Assembly (NCBI GenBank): GCA_022821445.1
Contig: JAJEDQ010000084.1
Span: 1 to 48,926, forward strand
Direction: 5' to 3'
DNA: 48,926 nt
Origin: Acidimicrobiia bacterium
Lineage (GTDB): Bacteria > Actinomycetota > Acidimicrobiia > Acidimicrobiales > Bin134
Shown: one piece after another, positions 41,013 to 48,926 of the stretch
How the letters are laid out: each line of letters starts with the position of its first letter
Position numbering within the stretch: position 1 is the stretch's first letter
The notes under the pieces: model-generated
Told to the model about the DNA's origin: nothing
Database searches by the model: none
Seen by the model: the letters and a program-made list of their open reading frames with translations, nothing else
Program-made: the position numbers and the translations under genes

Positions 41013-42644
41013 ATGGTGACGCAGGGACACCAATCGCATGTCGTAATTATTGGCGCCGGTGCCTCAGGATCGGTCGCCTCCGCTCGCCTGGTAGCCGCCG
41101 GCTTCAAGGTGGTCTGTCTCGAGCAGGGCGACTGGGTTGGCCCAGGAGATTACATGAGTGCCCAACCAGAGGCTGAGCTGGCATGGGTCGAGCGTTGGAA
41201 TCCCGATCCCAATGTCCGCCAAGGACTGGCCGACTACCCCCTGACCGGCGACGCGGATGTTCGCCCCGTTATGTACAACGGGGTCGGCGGAGGGTTGGTG
41301 CAGTGGGCAGCCATGTGGCAGACGCTGCTGGCCTCGGACTTCAGGGTGCGGACACTGGATGGCATCGCCGACGACTGGCCCATCGGCTGGGACGATCTGG
41401 CTGATTGCTACGCACAGGTGGCCCGCGACATGTCGGTGTCTGGCTTGGGCGGCGACCCGGCCCTGCCCGAGATGGATCCCTACCCCAACCCACCAATACC
41501 CATTGGCAAGATCGGACAGGTTGCCGCCGAGGGGATGGACCGCCTGGGATGGCACTGGTGGCCCGGTGCCAACGCAATTGCCTCGCGCCGCCACGGCAAC
41601 CTTCAAGCTTGCCAGCGGCGGGGCACATGCATGATCGGATGCCCGGAGAACGCCAAGGCCACCCCCTCGCTCACCCATTGGCCTTCCGTGCAGGCCGCCG
41701 GCGCCCGCCTAGTTACCGGCGCTCGTGTGACGGAGATCCCCGTGGATGAGCGGGGCCGGGTGCGAGGCGCTGCATACCTGGATCGCGATGGTGTAGAGCA
41801 CTTCCAGCCGGCGCAGGTAGTGATGCTGGCCGCGAACGCGGTGGGGACCGCTCGTCTCTTGCTGTTGTCGGCGTCACCGCGGTTCCCAGACGGTCTGGCC
41901 AACTCTTCTGGACTGGTGGGACGACGACTTATGCAGCATCCTTACCGCACGGTGACGGTTGTTTGCGAGGATCCCCTCGACAGCTGGCAGGGTCCCTGGG
42001 GGCAGGTCATCTATTCGCTGGAGTTTGCCGAGACCCACCCCGACCGCGATTTCGTGCGCGGTGCCAAGTGGATGGTGATGCCGCATGGAGGGCCCATGTT
42101 CGCCGCGGCGGAGTACCAGGAGGCTCATCGTCACGATGGCTTCGAAGCCGTATGGGGCGCGAACTTCCATCGGGCGGCCGATGAGGTGTTCGGACGCGCA
42201 TTCACCTGGGGCATCCAGGCCGAGGATCTCCCCGAAGACGACAACCGGGTAACCCTTGATCCAACGATGTGCGACTCATCGGGACTGCCCGCCGCCCATG
42301 TCGAGTACCGGGTGTCGGAGAACACCAGAAGAATGCTCGACTTCAATGTGGCACGCGCCGTTGAGGCGGCAGAGGCATCGGGAGCGGTGTCCACCCTCGT
42401 GCGCGACGTGTGGCCTACCGGAATCGGTCATGTGCTGGGCACTACCAGGATGGGCAACGATCCACAGACTTCAGTGGTGGATCGTTGGTGCCGCGCCCAC
42501 GACGTGCCCAACCTCTATGTGATCGACGGCGGTGTATTTGTGACCGGCGGGTCGGCCAACCCAACGGCCACGATCATGGCGAACGCGCTACGGGTGACCG
42601 ATCATCTGATTGAGGCTCGGGCGTCGCAGGAGATTCCTGCATGA
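41013..42644 (+). CDS. GMC-family flavin dehydrogenase, gluconate/sugar-dehydrogenase large-subunit type
   Basis: A 543-residue FAD alcohol dehydrogenase. FAD motif VVIIGAGASGSVASARLV at about 9-26, then NGVGGGLVQWAAMW. A cysteine cluster CQRRGTCMIGCPENAKA near 207-223 is as seen in sugar dehydrogenases that bind an Fe-S cluster. The catalytic-His region is GHVLGTTRMG, and the C-terminal NPTATIMANALRVTDHL carries the catalytic Asn. The frame extends upstream to 40803, but ATG 41013 is the domain start. Its small subunit follows with an ATGA overlap. Probably oxidises a secondary alcohol or sugar-like compound. Confidence 0.87.
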   Translation: MVTQGHQSHVVIIGAGASGSVASARLVAAGFKVVCLEQGDWVGPGDYMSAQPEAELAWVERWNPDPNVRQGLADYPLTGDADVRPVMYNGVGGGLVQWAAMWQTLLASDFRVRTLDGIADDWPIGWDDLADCYAQVARDMSVSGLGGDPALPEMDPYPNPPIPIGKIGQVAAEGMDRLGWHWWPGANAIASRRHGNLQACQRRGTCMIGCPENAKATPSLTHWPSVQAAGARLVTGARVTEIPVDERGRVRGAAYLDRDGVEHFQPAQVVMLAANAVGTARLLLLSASPRFPDGLANSSGLVGRRLMQHPYRTVTVVCEDPLDSWQGPWGQVIYSLEFAETHPDRDFVRGAKWMVMPHGGPMFAAAEYQEAHRHDGFEAVWGANFHRAADEVFGRAFTWGIQAEDLPEDDNRVTLDPTMCDSSGLPAAHVEYRVSENTRRMLDFNVARAVEAAEASGAVSTLVRDVWPTGIGHVLGTTRMGNDPQTSVVDRWCRAHDVPNLYVIDGGVFVTGGSANPTATIMANALRVTDHLIEARASQEIPA

Positions 42645-43060
42645 GTGGCTCTGGGCCGACACCAGCCCAACGTCTCACGCTGGACCGCCTGGCCGATGTG
42701 CTCGTGCCTGAAGGACGAAATATGCCTGCGGCCTCAACGGTCGGCGTTTCGGAGGGTCTGTTAGATCGGTTTCTGGACGCCGCCCCTGCTCTTGCCGAGC
42801 CGCTGCTGTCTCTTCTCGATGAGGCACCTGCGGAAGGTCTCGATGCCTTCGTGCGCCATCTGGCCTCGCAGCGGCCCGGCGATTTTGGCGTGCTGTCTAC
42901 GACTGTTGTGGGTGCCTATTACCTCAGCGCCGAGGTACGTCGACTGATCGGCTATCCCGGCCAACAGCCCAACCCGCTGTCGGTCGCATCCGAGCCCGAC
43001 TATCTCGACATGCTCGAGCGGGTTCACGAGCGCCATCCCGGCTATCGGGAGTGCTCATGA
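42641..43060 (+). CDS. Gluconate 2-dehydrogenase subunit 3-like small subunit
   Basis: A 139-residue small subunit that accompanies GMC dehydrogenases. Family pattern: RLTLDRLADVLVPE near the start, then VVGAYYLSAEVRRLIGYPGQ and PNPL. No twin-arginine or Sec signal is visible, whereas many homologues are exported; the complex may therefore be cytoplasmic. It overlaps the GMC gene by four bases and the ferredoxin gene by four bases, implying a three-part enzyme. Confidence 0.75.
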   Translation: MSGSGPTPAQRLTLDRLADVLVPEGRNMPAASTVGVSEGLLDRFLDAAPALAEPLLSLLDEAPAEGLDAFVRHLASQRPGDFGVLSTTVVGAYYLSAEVRRLIGYPGQQPNPLSVASEPDYLDMLERVHERHPGYRECS

Positions 43061-43386
43061 CCTACGTGATCGGCCCCACCTGTATTGATGTCAAAGATGC
43101 TGCCTGCGTGTCCAAATGCCCGGTGGACTGCATTTATACGGGTGAGCGGATGCTCTACATCAATCCCGACGAATGCATCGACTGCGGGGCTTGTGAACCG
43201 GCCTGCCCTGTTGAAGCCATCTACCCCGAGATGTTTCTCCCTGCTGAATTCCAGGAGTTCACCGACGTCAACGCTGAATTCTTCGAGGTGATAGGCCTCA
43301 AAGCACCAGGCGGTGCTGCTGGTGTGGGACCTGTCGACGCCGACCATCCGGTTGTGGGCGCCTGGCCACAACACTCCGCCACCTGA
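43057..43386 (+). CDS. Seven-iron ferredoxin, FdxA type
   Basis: A 109-residue ferredoxin with one [3Fe-4S] and one [4Fe-4S] site in the actinobacterial FdxA pattern: C-x7-C-x3-CP at residues 9-22 and CIDCGACEPACP at about 40-51. MTYVIGPTCIDVKD is the typical start. ATG 43057 has GGGAG upstream and overlaps the small-subunit stop. Its coupling to a GMC dehydrogenase suggests it receives the electrons, in place of the cytochrome c usual in such complexes. Confidence 0.9.
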   Translation: MTYVIGPTCIDVKDAACVSKCPVDCIYTGERMLYINPDECIDCGACEPACPVEAIYPEMFLPAEFQEFTDVNAEFFEVIGLKAPGGAAGVGPVDADHPVVGAWPQHSAT

Positions 43387-43397
43387 GATCGCATCTG

Positions 43398-43889
43398 TCA
43401 GCGGTCGTAGTAGCCGGAGTAGACGTAGACGCAGGGGACGTCGGCGTCGGCGTACATCTCCACGTTGCGGGGGTCGTCTTCGAGGGCGTAGAGCAAGTCG
43501 AATCCGCGGTGGCGGAGGTTGTCCACCTCGGTGGCCTTGTACGCCCGCGAGGGGCCGCCGCTGTTGGGGGGCCGCAGGATCAGCAGGTCCCAGCGGACCT
43601 CGTGCATCTTCAGCCAGCCCAGCGTGTCGCTGAGCAGATGCCAGGGGCGGGCGGTGAGCAGCACCACCGTGAGGTCGGCGGCCAGCGAGCCGACCAGGGC
43701 CACCGTCGCTTCCAGCGGGGGGTCGTCGGGGCAGCCGGCGAAGAACTCATCCCAGCGGCGGGCCTGGGCCAAGTGCTGGCGACTGCTGGCATCGGAGATC
43801 ACCCCGTCGACGTCCACGACCACCGCGGGGCCGCCACCGATGGGGCCGTCCTGCCATCGCCAGTGAGAGGGACCGTCGTGTTCGCTCAA
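43398..43889 (-). CDS. HAD-superfamily phosphatase, polynucleotide-kinase 3'-phosphatase-like
   Basis: A 163-residue HAD protein. Nucleophile motif VVVDVDGVISDASSRQH (DxDG), motif II VVLLTARPWHL, and acidic motif YALEDDPRNVEMY. The segment AYKATEVDNLRHRGFDLLYA is like phosphatases acting on nucleic-acid ends or small phosphates. The start is TTG 43889, whose TTGA overlaps the acs stop; a longer open frame in this phase running antisense through acs is not real. Substrate unknown. Confidence 0.72.
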   Translation of the reverse strand: MSEHDGPSHWRWQDGPIGGGPAVVVDVDGVISDASSRQHLAQARRWDEFFAGCPDDPPLEATVALVGSLAADLTVVLLTARPWHLLSDTLGWLKMHEVRWDLLILRPPNSGGPSRAYKATEVDNLRHRGFDLLYALEDDPRNVEMYADADVPCVYVYSGYYDR

Positions 43890-45844
43890 TCTTCTTGGGG
43901 GGACTCGGCGGCCCGGGTGCGGATCTCGTCCACCACCGACTGGTCGGCCAGGGTGGTGGTGTCGCCCAGGCTGCGGCCCTCGGCCACGTCCCGCAACAGG
44001 CGGCGCATGATCTTGCCGGAGCGGGTCTTGGGCAAGTCCGGGACCAGCACAACCGTCTTGGGCCGGGCAATCGGTCCCAGTTTGGTGGCCACATGCTGGC
44101 GGACCTCCTCGCCCAGCTCGTCGGTGGCGTCGTGGCTGCCTCGCAGGATCACATAGCCGATGATGGCCTGGCCGGTGGTGTCGTCGGCCGCGCCCACCAC
44201 GGCGGCCTCGGCCACCGCGGCATGGTCCACCAGGGCCGACTCCACCTCGGTGGTGGAGATGCGGTGGCCGGAGATGTTCATCACGTCGTCCACCCGGCCC
44301 AGCAGCCACAGGTAGCCGTCGTCGTCGACTTTGGCCCCGTCGCCGGCGAAATAGCGGCCCTCGAATCGGCTCCAGTACGTCTCCCGGTAGCGCTCGGGGT
44401 CGCCCCAGATGCCCCGCAGCATCGACGGCCACGGGCGGGTGATGGTGAGGTAGCCGCCGCCCCGCTCCACTGGGCGGCCGTCGTCGTCCACCAACTCGGC
44501 GAATACCCCGGGAATGGGATGGGTGGCCGACCCCGGCTTGGTGGTGGTGACGCCGGGCAGCGGGGAGATCATGTGGCCGCCGGTCTCGGTCTGCCACCAG
44601 GTGTCCACTATGGGACAGCTCTCGCCGCCGATGTGGGTGTGGTACCACATCCACGCCTCGGGGTTGATGGGCTCGCCCACAGTGCCCAGCACCCGCAGGC
44701 TGGACAGGTCGTGTTTGGCCGGTTCCTGCGCCCCCCACTTCATGAAGGTGCGGATGGCGGTGGGGGCGGTGTAGAGCTGGGTGACGCCGTAGCGCTCCAC
44801 GATGTCCCAGAGGCGGTCGCGGCTCGGAGTGTCGGGGGTGCCCTCGTAGATCACCGAGGTGGCGCCGTTGGCCAGCGGGCCGTACACGATGTAGCTGTGG
44901 CCGGTGACCCATCCGATGTCGGCCGCGCACCAGTACACGTCGGTGTCGGGCTTGAGGTCGAACACGTACTTGTGGGTGAACGCCACCTGGGTGAGATACC
45001 CGCCTGTGGTGTGCATGATGCCCTTGGGCTTGGCGGTGGTGCCGGAGGTGTACAGCAGGTAGAGCAGCGCCTCGGTGTCCATGGACTCGGGCGGGCAGTC
45101 GGCCGACGCGTCGGCCATGAGGTCGTGCCACCACAGGTCTCGGCCTTCGGCCATGTCGACGTCGGTGTCGCAGCGGTTGACGACCACCACGTGCTCCACC
45201 GACGCCGCTCCCTGGCTGAGGGCGGTGTCCACGTTGGGCTTCAGCATCGAAGGTGCGCCTCGGCGGTAGCCGGCGTCGGCCGTGATGATGAGCCGGGCTT
45301 CGGCATCCTCGCAGCGGTCGACGATGGCGTCGGGCGAGAAACCGCCGAAGATCACCGAGTGGGCCACCCCGATGCGGGTGCAGGCCAGCATGGCCACCGG
45401 CAGCTCGGGGATCATCGGCATATAGATGGCCACCCGGTCGCCCGCGCCCAATCCCAGCCCCTTGAGCACGTTGGCGAATTTGGACACTTCGGCGAGCAGG
45501 TCGGCGTAGGTAATGGTGAGGGCATCGCCCGGCTCGCCCTCCCAGTGGAAGGCGATCTTGTCGCCCTGGCCCGCTTCCACGTGGCGGTCGAGGCAGTTGT
45601 ACGACACGTTGAGGGTGCCGCCGATGAACCAGCGGGCAAAGGGCAAATCCCATTCCATAACGGTGCTGAAGTCGGTGTCCCAGCTCAGCAGCTCGCGGGC
45701 CTGTCGGGCCCAGAACGACTCGAAGTCGCCCTCTGCCTCGTCGTAGAGCGAGCGGTTGTTGGCCAGTGCGGCGGCGGCGAAGTCGGCGGATGGAGCGAAG
45801 GTGCGATCCTCGACGTAGTAGTCCTCGATGGTGGCGTCAGCCAT
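43886..45844 (-). CDS. acs: Acetyl-CoA synthetase
   Basis: AMP-forming acetate-CoA ligase, 652 residues, full length. Adenylation motifs YTSGTTAKPKGIMHTTGG and WWQTETGGHMISPLPG; the C-terminal catalytic lysine is in DLPKTRSGKIMRRLLRD, the site normally controlled by acetylation. ATG 45844 has GGAAAGGA upstream. The stop overlaps the HAD phosphatase start. It may feed acetate released by the nearby CoA-dependent pathway, but it is also a general gene. Confidence 0.96.
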   Translation of the reverse strand: MADATIEDYYVEDRTFAPSADFAAAALANNRSLYDEAEGDFESFWARQARELLSWDTDFSTVMEWDLPFARWFIGGTLNVSYNCLDRHVEAGQGDKIAFHWEGEPGDALTITYADLLAEVSKFANVLKGLGLGAGDRVAIYMPMIPELPVAMLACTRIGVAHSVIFGGFSPDAIVDRCEDAEARLIITADAGYRRGAPSMLKPNVDTALSQGAASVEHVVVVNRCDTDVDMAEGRDLWWHDLMADASADCPPESMDTEALLYLLYTSGTTAKPKGIMHTTGGYLTQVAFTHKYVFDLKPDTDVYWCAADIGWVTGHSYIVYGPLANGATSVIYEGTPDTPSRDRLWDIVERYGVTQLYTAPTAIRTFMKWGAQEPAKHDLSSLRVLGTVGEPINPEAWMWYHTHIGGESCPIVDTWWQTETGGHMISPLPGVTTTKPGSATHPIPGVFAELVDDDGRPVERGGGYLTITRPWPSMLRGIWGDPERYRETYWSRFEGRYFAGDGAKVDDDGYLWLLGRVDDVMNISGHRISTTEVESALVDHAAVAEAAVVGAADDTTGQAIIGYVILRGSHDATDELGEEVRQHVATKLGPIARPKTVVLVPDLPKTRSGKIMRRLLRDVAEGRSLGDTTTLADQSVVDEIRTRAAESPQED

Positions 45845-45889
45845 GGTCGGTCCTTTCCCATGCTCTCGCGGGACAGCGCGGCGAGCCTA

Positions 45890-45951
45890 CATTCTGTCGT
45901 CTCGCTGAGGTTATGGACACTTGGCATTCTGTCGTCTCGCAGAGGTTATGG
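45890..45951. repeat. 27-bp direct repeat, period 35, between acs and the next gene
   Basis: A 27-bp block starting CATTCTGTCGTCTCGC occurs at 45890-45916 and again at 45925-45951 with one mismatch. It lies in the 150-bp divergent gap before acs and the 45995 gene, so it is a candidate operator pair. No coding sequence is seen in the gap. Confidence 0.6.
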
Positions 45952-45994
45952 TCAGATAGTGGAGCTACTTCGGGCTAGGAGTTGATCGGCGGTT

Positions 45995-46408
45995 ATGGAT
46001 ATCCGGGTTGCCACGCTGTGTGATTTCGCCCAGGTGCGGGAGGGGCTCTTGTTTGTGAGCTCAGCGGGCATCACCCGGGTATATCGGGAGTCGTTTCCCG
46101 CTCCCGTCGGCGTGATGCTGGCGCTGGTGCTGGAGATGTCTCCGGTCGAGGCCGCTGAGCCCAACAAGATCAGGGTGCGAGTTGAGGATGCCGATGGGCG
46201 AAAGCTGGCCGAGATGGTGGGCGAGGTCCAGGTGAAGCTGGGGTCGGGCCACGATCCCGGTGAGCTGGTCAACGTGCCGTTTGTGGCCGACTTCCGGGCG
46301 ATGAAGCTCCCCTCGCCTGGCCGCTATCAGGTGGCCATTAATCCAGAGGTAGAAGGCGCCAACCCGGTGGCGCTGGGATTTCGAGCCGCGGCGCGCAACA
46401 AGACCTGA
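45995..46408 (+). CDS. Conserved hypothetical protein, possibly DUF6941-like
   Basis: A 137-residue beta-rich protein starting MDIRVATLCDFAQVREGLLF. It contains AGITRVYRESFPAPVGVMLA and a C-terminal GRYQVAINPEVEGANPVALG, suggesting an immunoglobulin-like or sandwich fold with no catalytic residues. I recall similar short actinobacterial proteins under DUF6941 but cannot confirm it. Convergent with the methyltransferase gene. Confidence 0.6.
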   Translation: MDIRVATLCDFAQVREGLLFVSSAGITRVYRESFPAPVGVMLALVLEMSPVEAAEPNKIRVRVEDADGRKLAEMVGEVQVKLGSGHDPGELVNVPFVADFRAMKLPSPGRYQVAINPEVEGANPVALGFRAAARNKT

Positions 46409-46414
46409 TTCGGC

Positions 46415-47398
46415 CTATCCCGGCGCAGGCACATCCCATTCGGCCACGGTGAAGCCGCCCAGGCCGGCGGGATCGAGCAGGGCTTCGGCTTCGATGACCC
46501 GGCTGCGTCCGGCCACCGCGGCCAGATCGCCTTGGGCGGCCCCCGACTGCCAGGCGGCAGCCCCCTCGGCCACCAGATCGTCGATGCCGCGGGCCCGCAG
46601 CCAAGTGGCCTGATCGGCGACTCGGGTAGGCGGGCATACTGCGGAGAGTTGGTCGAGGGCCACTTCGCAGGTGATGTCCTGGGTACCGGGGGCGGTCCAC
46701 GGATCGTCGCCCCGCTCGTGGCCCCGATAGGTCCGCAGCCATTCGGGCCAAGGTCGAGCAGTCATTTCCTCGGTGGTGCTCATGTAGTCGATGACCACCA
46801 CGGTGCCTTGGTCCAGGATCGACAGAGCCTGAGACAGCCACGCACTGGCCCGTTGTTGGCGGGGGGTCAGGCGGGTCTCGGGGTTGGGGCGGCGGTCGCC
46901 CACCTCGTTGCCATTGGGGTCGAAAAGGCGCAGCGGGAGGTTGTCGAGCAGCTCGTTGGCCACGATCACCCCGGTGATCGGGCCGTCGGGCATGTCGGCC
47001 CGTGATTCGCCCATGGTGTGGGCTGCCCGCCCCGCGGCGCTGCGCTCGACGTTGATCCAGCGCAGCGCAGACATGCAGCCGGGCTGGCTCTTGGCCACAG
47101 TGCGGGCCAAGGTGCCTGGTCCGGCGCCGGCGTCGATCACGGTGAACGGATCGGGCTGCCCTAACTCGTCCCACCGGCGGTCCAGCATTCGAGCCAAGAC
47201 GGCGCCGAACAGCGGCCCGACCTCAGGGCTGGTGATGAAGTGGCCGCCGCGCCGTCCGGCTTGGCCCGACTCGTAGAACCCGCGCCCAGGGTCGTACAGC
47301 GCCCTTTCCATGAACTCAGCGAACCCTGCCATCGAGATCAGAGAACCTTGCTGCCAAACACGGCGAATCCCACCGTTCCAGTATGGCGATGCCGACAA
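46415..47398 (-). CDS. MidA/NDUFAF7-family SAM-dependent methyltransferase
   Basis: A 327-residue class I methyltransferase. Family-specific FAEFMERALYDPGRGFYES and GGHFITSPEVGPLFGAVLAR, then SAM motif FTVIDAGAGPGTLART and VIVANELLDNLPLRLF. In eukaryotes the family methylates an arginine of a complex I subunit; bacterial targets are unclear. ATG 47398 is kept since the family has about 20 residues before the ITSPEV-type core; ATG 47332 is the alternative. Confidence 0.82.
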   Translation of the reverse strand: MSASPYWNGGIRRVWQQGSLISMAGFAEFMERALYDPGRGFYESGQAGRRGGHFITSPEVGPLFGAVLARMLDRRWDELGQPDPFTVIDAGAGPGTLARTVAKSQPGCMSALRWINVERSAAGRAAHTMGESRADMPDGPITGVIVANELLDNLPLRLFDPNGNEVGDRRPNPETRLTPRQQRASAWLSQALSILDQGTVVVIDYMSTTEEMTARPWPEWLRTYRGHERGDDPWTAPGTQDITCEVALDQLSAVCPPTRVADQATWLRARGIDDLVAEGAAAWQSGAAQGDLAAVAGRSRVIEAEALLDPAGLGGFTVAEWDVPAPG

Positions 47399-47498
47399 CT
47401 GCGAACCTCAGCGGTGCGCGGCATTTGTGTTGTCAATACACTGTCGCCATCGAATGAGCGGAACCGCGTGGATCGCGGTATCCGGCACTGGAGGCACC

Positions 47499-48263
47499 AT
47501 GTCTGAGACCCCGATGAGCCGGCCCGGCGAGGTAGCCGGCTGGCCGAAGCTGACCGTTGAGTACCGGACCGATCCGGCCGGCATTGAGCAAGTTCTACCG
47601 CCGGGGCTCACGGCGGGCGAGCCGATCGTGACCGTGGGGGTGTACTGCGTGCCCGTGCTGGGCGAACCGGAGTACGGCGTGAGCGTGAAGGTGCCAGCCA
47701 GCTGGAAGGGCGTGAGCGGCCAGTACAGCCTGGGCTTGGGCATCGATCAGGAGGCCGCCATCTTCATCAGCGGCGAGACTAACGGCCAGCCCAAGTACCC
47801 TTGCGACATCCGCTTCTATCGCCTGGGCAACCGGGTGGAGGCCCGGACCATCCATCAGGGCTACACGTTCCTGGAGTTCGAGGGCGATGTGACCGGAGCG
47901 GTGGAGCCGAAGGCGGGAGAGTTCACCGAGCACGAGTGGTGGACCAAGTACTCCCGGGCCATCGGCGGCGCGGAGAAGGAGTACGACTTCCCGCCCCACG
48001 TCGTGGATGTGGCCACCACCTTCGAGCAGACCCACGTCGAGGACATCGACGGCGAACTGCGGTTGCTGGACAGCCCCTGGGATCCCGTGGCCCGCTACTT
48101 CCCCATCGTTGAGCAGCTCACGGCGCAGCTGGTGACCAATCGTATGATCGACCGGCAGATCACCAACGCCGGCCCGCTGGATCCCGATGCGTTCTGGCCC
48201 AGCGCCGACGTCATCAGCGGCTCCCGCTGGCCCGGCACCCGGGGCGGCCCCCGCCAGCCCTAG
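47499..48263 (+). CDS. Acetoacetate decarboxylase-like protein
   Basis: A 254-residue ADC-fold protein from ATG 47499, with GGAGG four bases upstream. The Schiff-base lysine of the family appears as K99 in GETNGQPKYP (family pattern GRExxGxPK). Other conserved parts are VGVYCVPVLGEPEYG and the C-terminal TNRMIDRQITNAG. Many family members act on other beta-keto acids or are lyases with different chemistry. Its TAG stop abuts the SDR stop on the other strand. Confidence 0.72.
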   Translation: MSETPMSRPGEVAGWPKLTVEYRTDPAGIEQVLPPGLTAGEPIVTVGVYCVPVLGEPEYGVSVKVPASWKGVSGQYSLGLGIDQEAAIFISGETNGQPKYPCDIRFYRLGNRVEARTIHQGYTFLEFEGDVTGAVEPKAGEFTEHEWWTKYSRAIGGAEKEYDFPPHVVDVATTFEQTHVEDIDGELRLLDSPWDPVARYFPIVEQLTAQLVTNRMIDRQITNAGPLDPDAFWPSADVISGSRWPGTRGGPRQP

Positions 48264-48926
48264 CTAGAACGACAAGCCGACGAGGCGCTCGCTCAATTCC
48301 CACAGCGCGGCCTCAGTGGGCGGGTTGTAGATGTGGGGGGCGTAGCCGATCTCGCCCGTTCCCGGCTCGGCCACGTTGCAGTCGGCCAGATACTTGCCGC
48401 TGTGGTCGGTTAGTTCGGGAGCGGTAGACGCCCATACCTGGGTGGCGGCGCCCGACTCCAGGGTCTTGTATTGGAGGCCTTGGCCTGAGGACGAACTGGC
48501 TTTGGCCCGTTCTCTCATGCCCTCGATCATCTCCTTGGTCATGTGGCGGCCCAGCTTGGTGGGGATCGCGCCGGGATGGACCGACAGCGAGAGCAATTCA
48601 CCATCGAAGCGCCGAGCCAACTCGGCGGCGAAATGGATGTTGGCGGTCTTCGACCGGCCATAGGCCACCCAGGGGTCGTAGGGGGTGTGCTCAAAGTTGG
48701 GGTCGTCGAGGTCGACATCGGAGATGCGGTGCCCACCGGATGACAGGGTGACCACCCGGGGATTGTCAGCCTGGCGCAGCAGCGGCATCAGCCGGGCCGT
48801 TAAAGCGAAGTGACCCAGGTGGTTGGTGCCGAACTGCATCTCGAAGCCGTCGGAGGTTCGGCCGAATGGGCAGCACATCACCCCCGCGTTGTTCATCAGC
48901 ACGTCGATGCGGTCGAACTGGTCGGC
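48264..48926 (-). CDS. Short-chain dehydrogenase/reductase, 5' end cut by window edge
   Basis: NAD(P)-dependent oxidoreductase of the retinol-dehydrogenase/WWOX-like SDR group; 220 residues seen. The cofactor-binding TGxxxGxG lies outside the window. Visible are [26 protein letters not shown], catalytic Ser in [12 protein letters not shown], and catalytic YGRSK with Tyr and Lys; then [12 protein letters not shown]. Convergent with the decarboxylase-like gene. Confidence 0.88.
   Translation of the reverse strand, partial: ADQFDRIDVLMNNAGVMCCPFGRTSDGFEMQFGTNHLGHFALTARLMPLLRQADNPRVVTLSSGGHRISDVDLDDPNFEHTPYDPWVAYGRSKTANIHFAAELARRFDGELLSLSVHPGAIPTKLGRHMTKEMIEGMRERAKASSSSGQGLQYKTLESGAATQVWASTAPELTDHSGKYLADCNVAEPGTGEIGYAPHIYNPPTEAALWELSERLVGLSF

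Noticed and set aside
43398-45653. 751-codon open frame covering the HAD gene and most of acs
   Set aside because: The upstream part is an out-of-frame shadow of acs on the same strand with Arg/His/Gly-rich composition; only the last 163 codons form the HAD protein.

Overview
The window is a high-GC bacterial chromosome segment, most likely from an actinobacterium. The evidence is the conserved order tRNA-Thr / tRNA-Met / tRNA-Trp-secE-nusG-rplKA-rplJL-rpoBC-rpsLG-fusA-tuf, the long acidic N-terminus of NusG, an actinobacterial seven-iron ferredoxin, a DUF222/13E12-type HNH protein, and frequent GTG/TTG and apparently leaderless starts. The residue style and several unusual core-gene features would fit a deep lineage such as Acidimicrobiia, but that placement is inference.

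Layout. 1-3.5 kb: a truncated thiol peroxidase and, divergently, a solitary nuclease-methylase (type IIG-like restriction-modification) gene. 3.5-5.6 kb: a CitE-like lyase and SerB. 5.6-21.7 kb, all on the minus strand: the ribosomal/transcription superoperon from tRNA-Trp-secE to tuf-rpsJ. Here rpsJ is followed by serB instead of the rest of the S10 operon. Inside this block three core proteins carry notable residues: S12 has Arg at position 88, RpoB has Phe455 at the E. coli Pro564 site, and RpoC has lost all four cysteines of its second zinc site. The rplJ leader, an rplL-rpoB hairpin and an internal rpoBC promoter are visible.

21.8-31.3 kb is accessory. It holds an ECF sigma factor with a tiny membrane-protein partner, a 2-kb island bounded by 29-bp copies of the tRNA-Met 3' end and holding a single AlbA_2/HATPase/winged-helix gene, tRNA-Met, tRNA-Thr, a PAT-like acetyltransferase, an HNH protein, an orphan helical protein, tRNA-Tyr, an unrecognised two-gene module, YajQ, and a second AlbA_2/HATPase gene preceded by an exact 51-bp-period array of 28-bp inverted repeats. 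Both AlbA_2 genes have their own periodic palindromic arrays directly upstream. I regard this pair as the most interesting signal in the window.

31.3-32.1 kb holds HtpX. 32.2-43.4 kb is a compact uptake and catabolism locus. Leftward from a shared divergent promoter run an XRE-cupin regulator, an FAD oxidoreductase, a CaiB-type CoA-transferase, an enoyl-CoA hydratase, a BMP-type lipoprotein, a tandem-ABC ATPase and two permeases. Rightward runs a GMC dehydrogenase, its small subunit and an FdxA-type ferredoxin. The arrangement suggests import of a small molecule, flavin-dependent oxidation, CoA activation and hydration or dehydration; the substrate cannot be read from the sequence.

43.4-48.9 kb holds a HAD phosphatase translationally coupled to acetyl-CoA synthetase, a small conserved protein, a MidA/NDUFAF7-type methyltransferase, an acetoacetate-decarboxylase-like protein and a truncated SDR. 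Coordinates of coding features include the stop codon.
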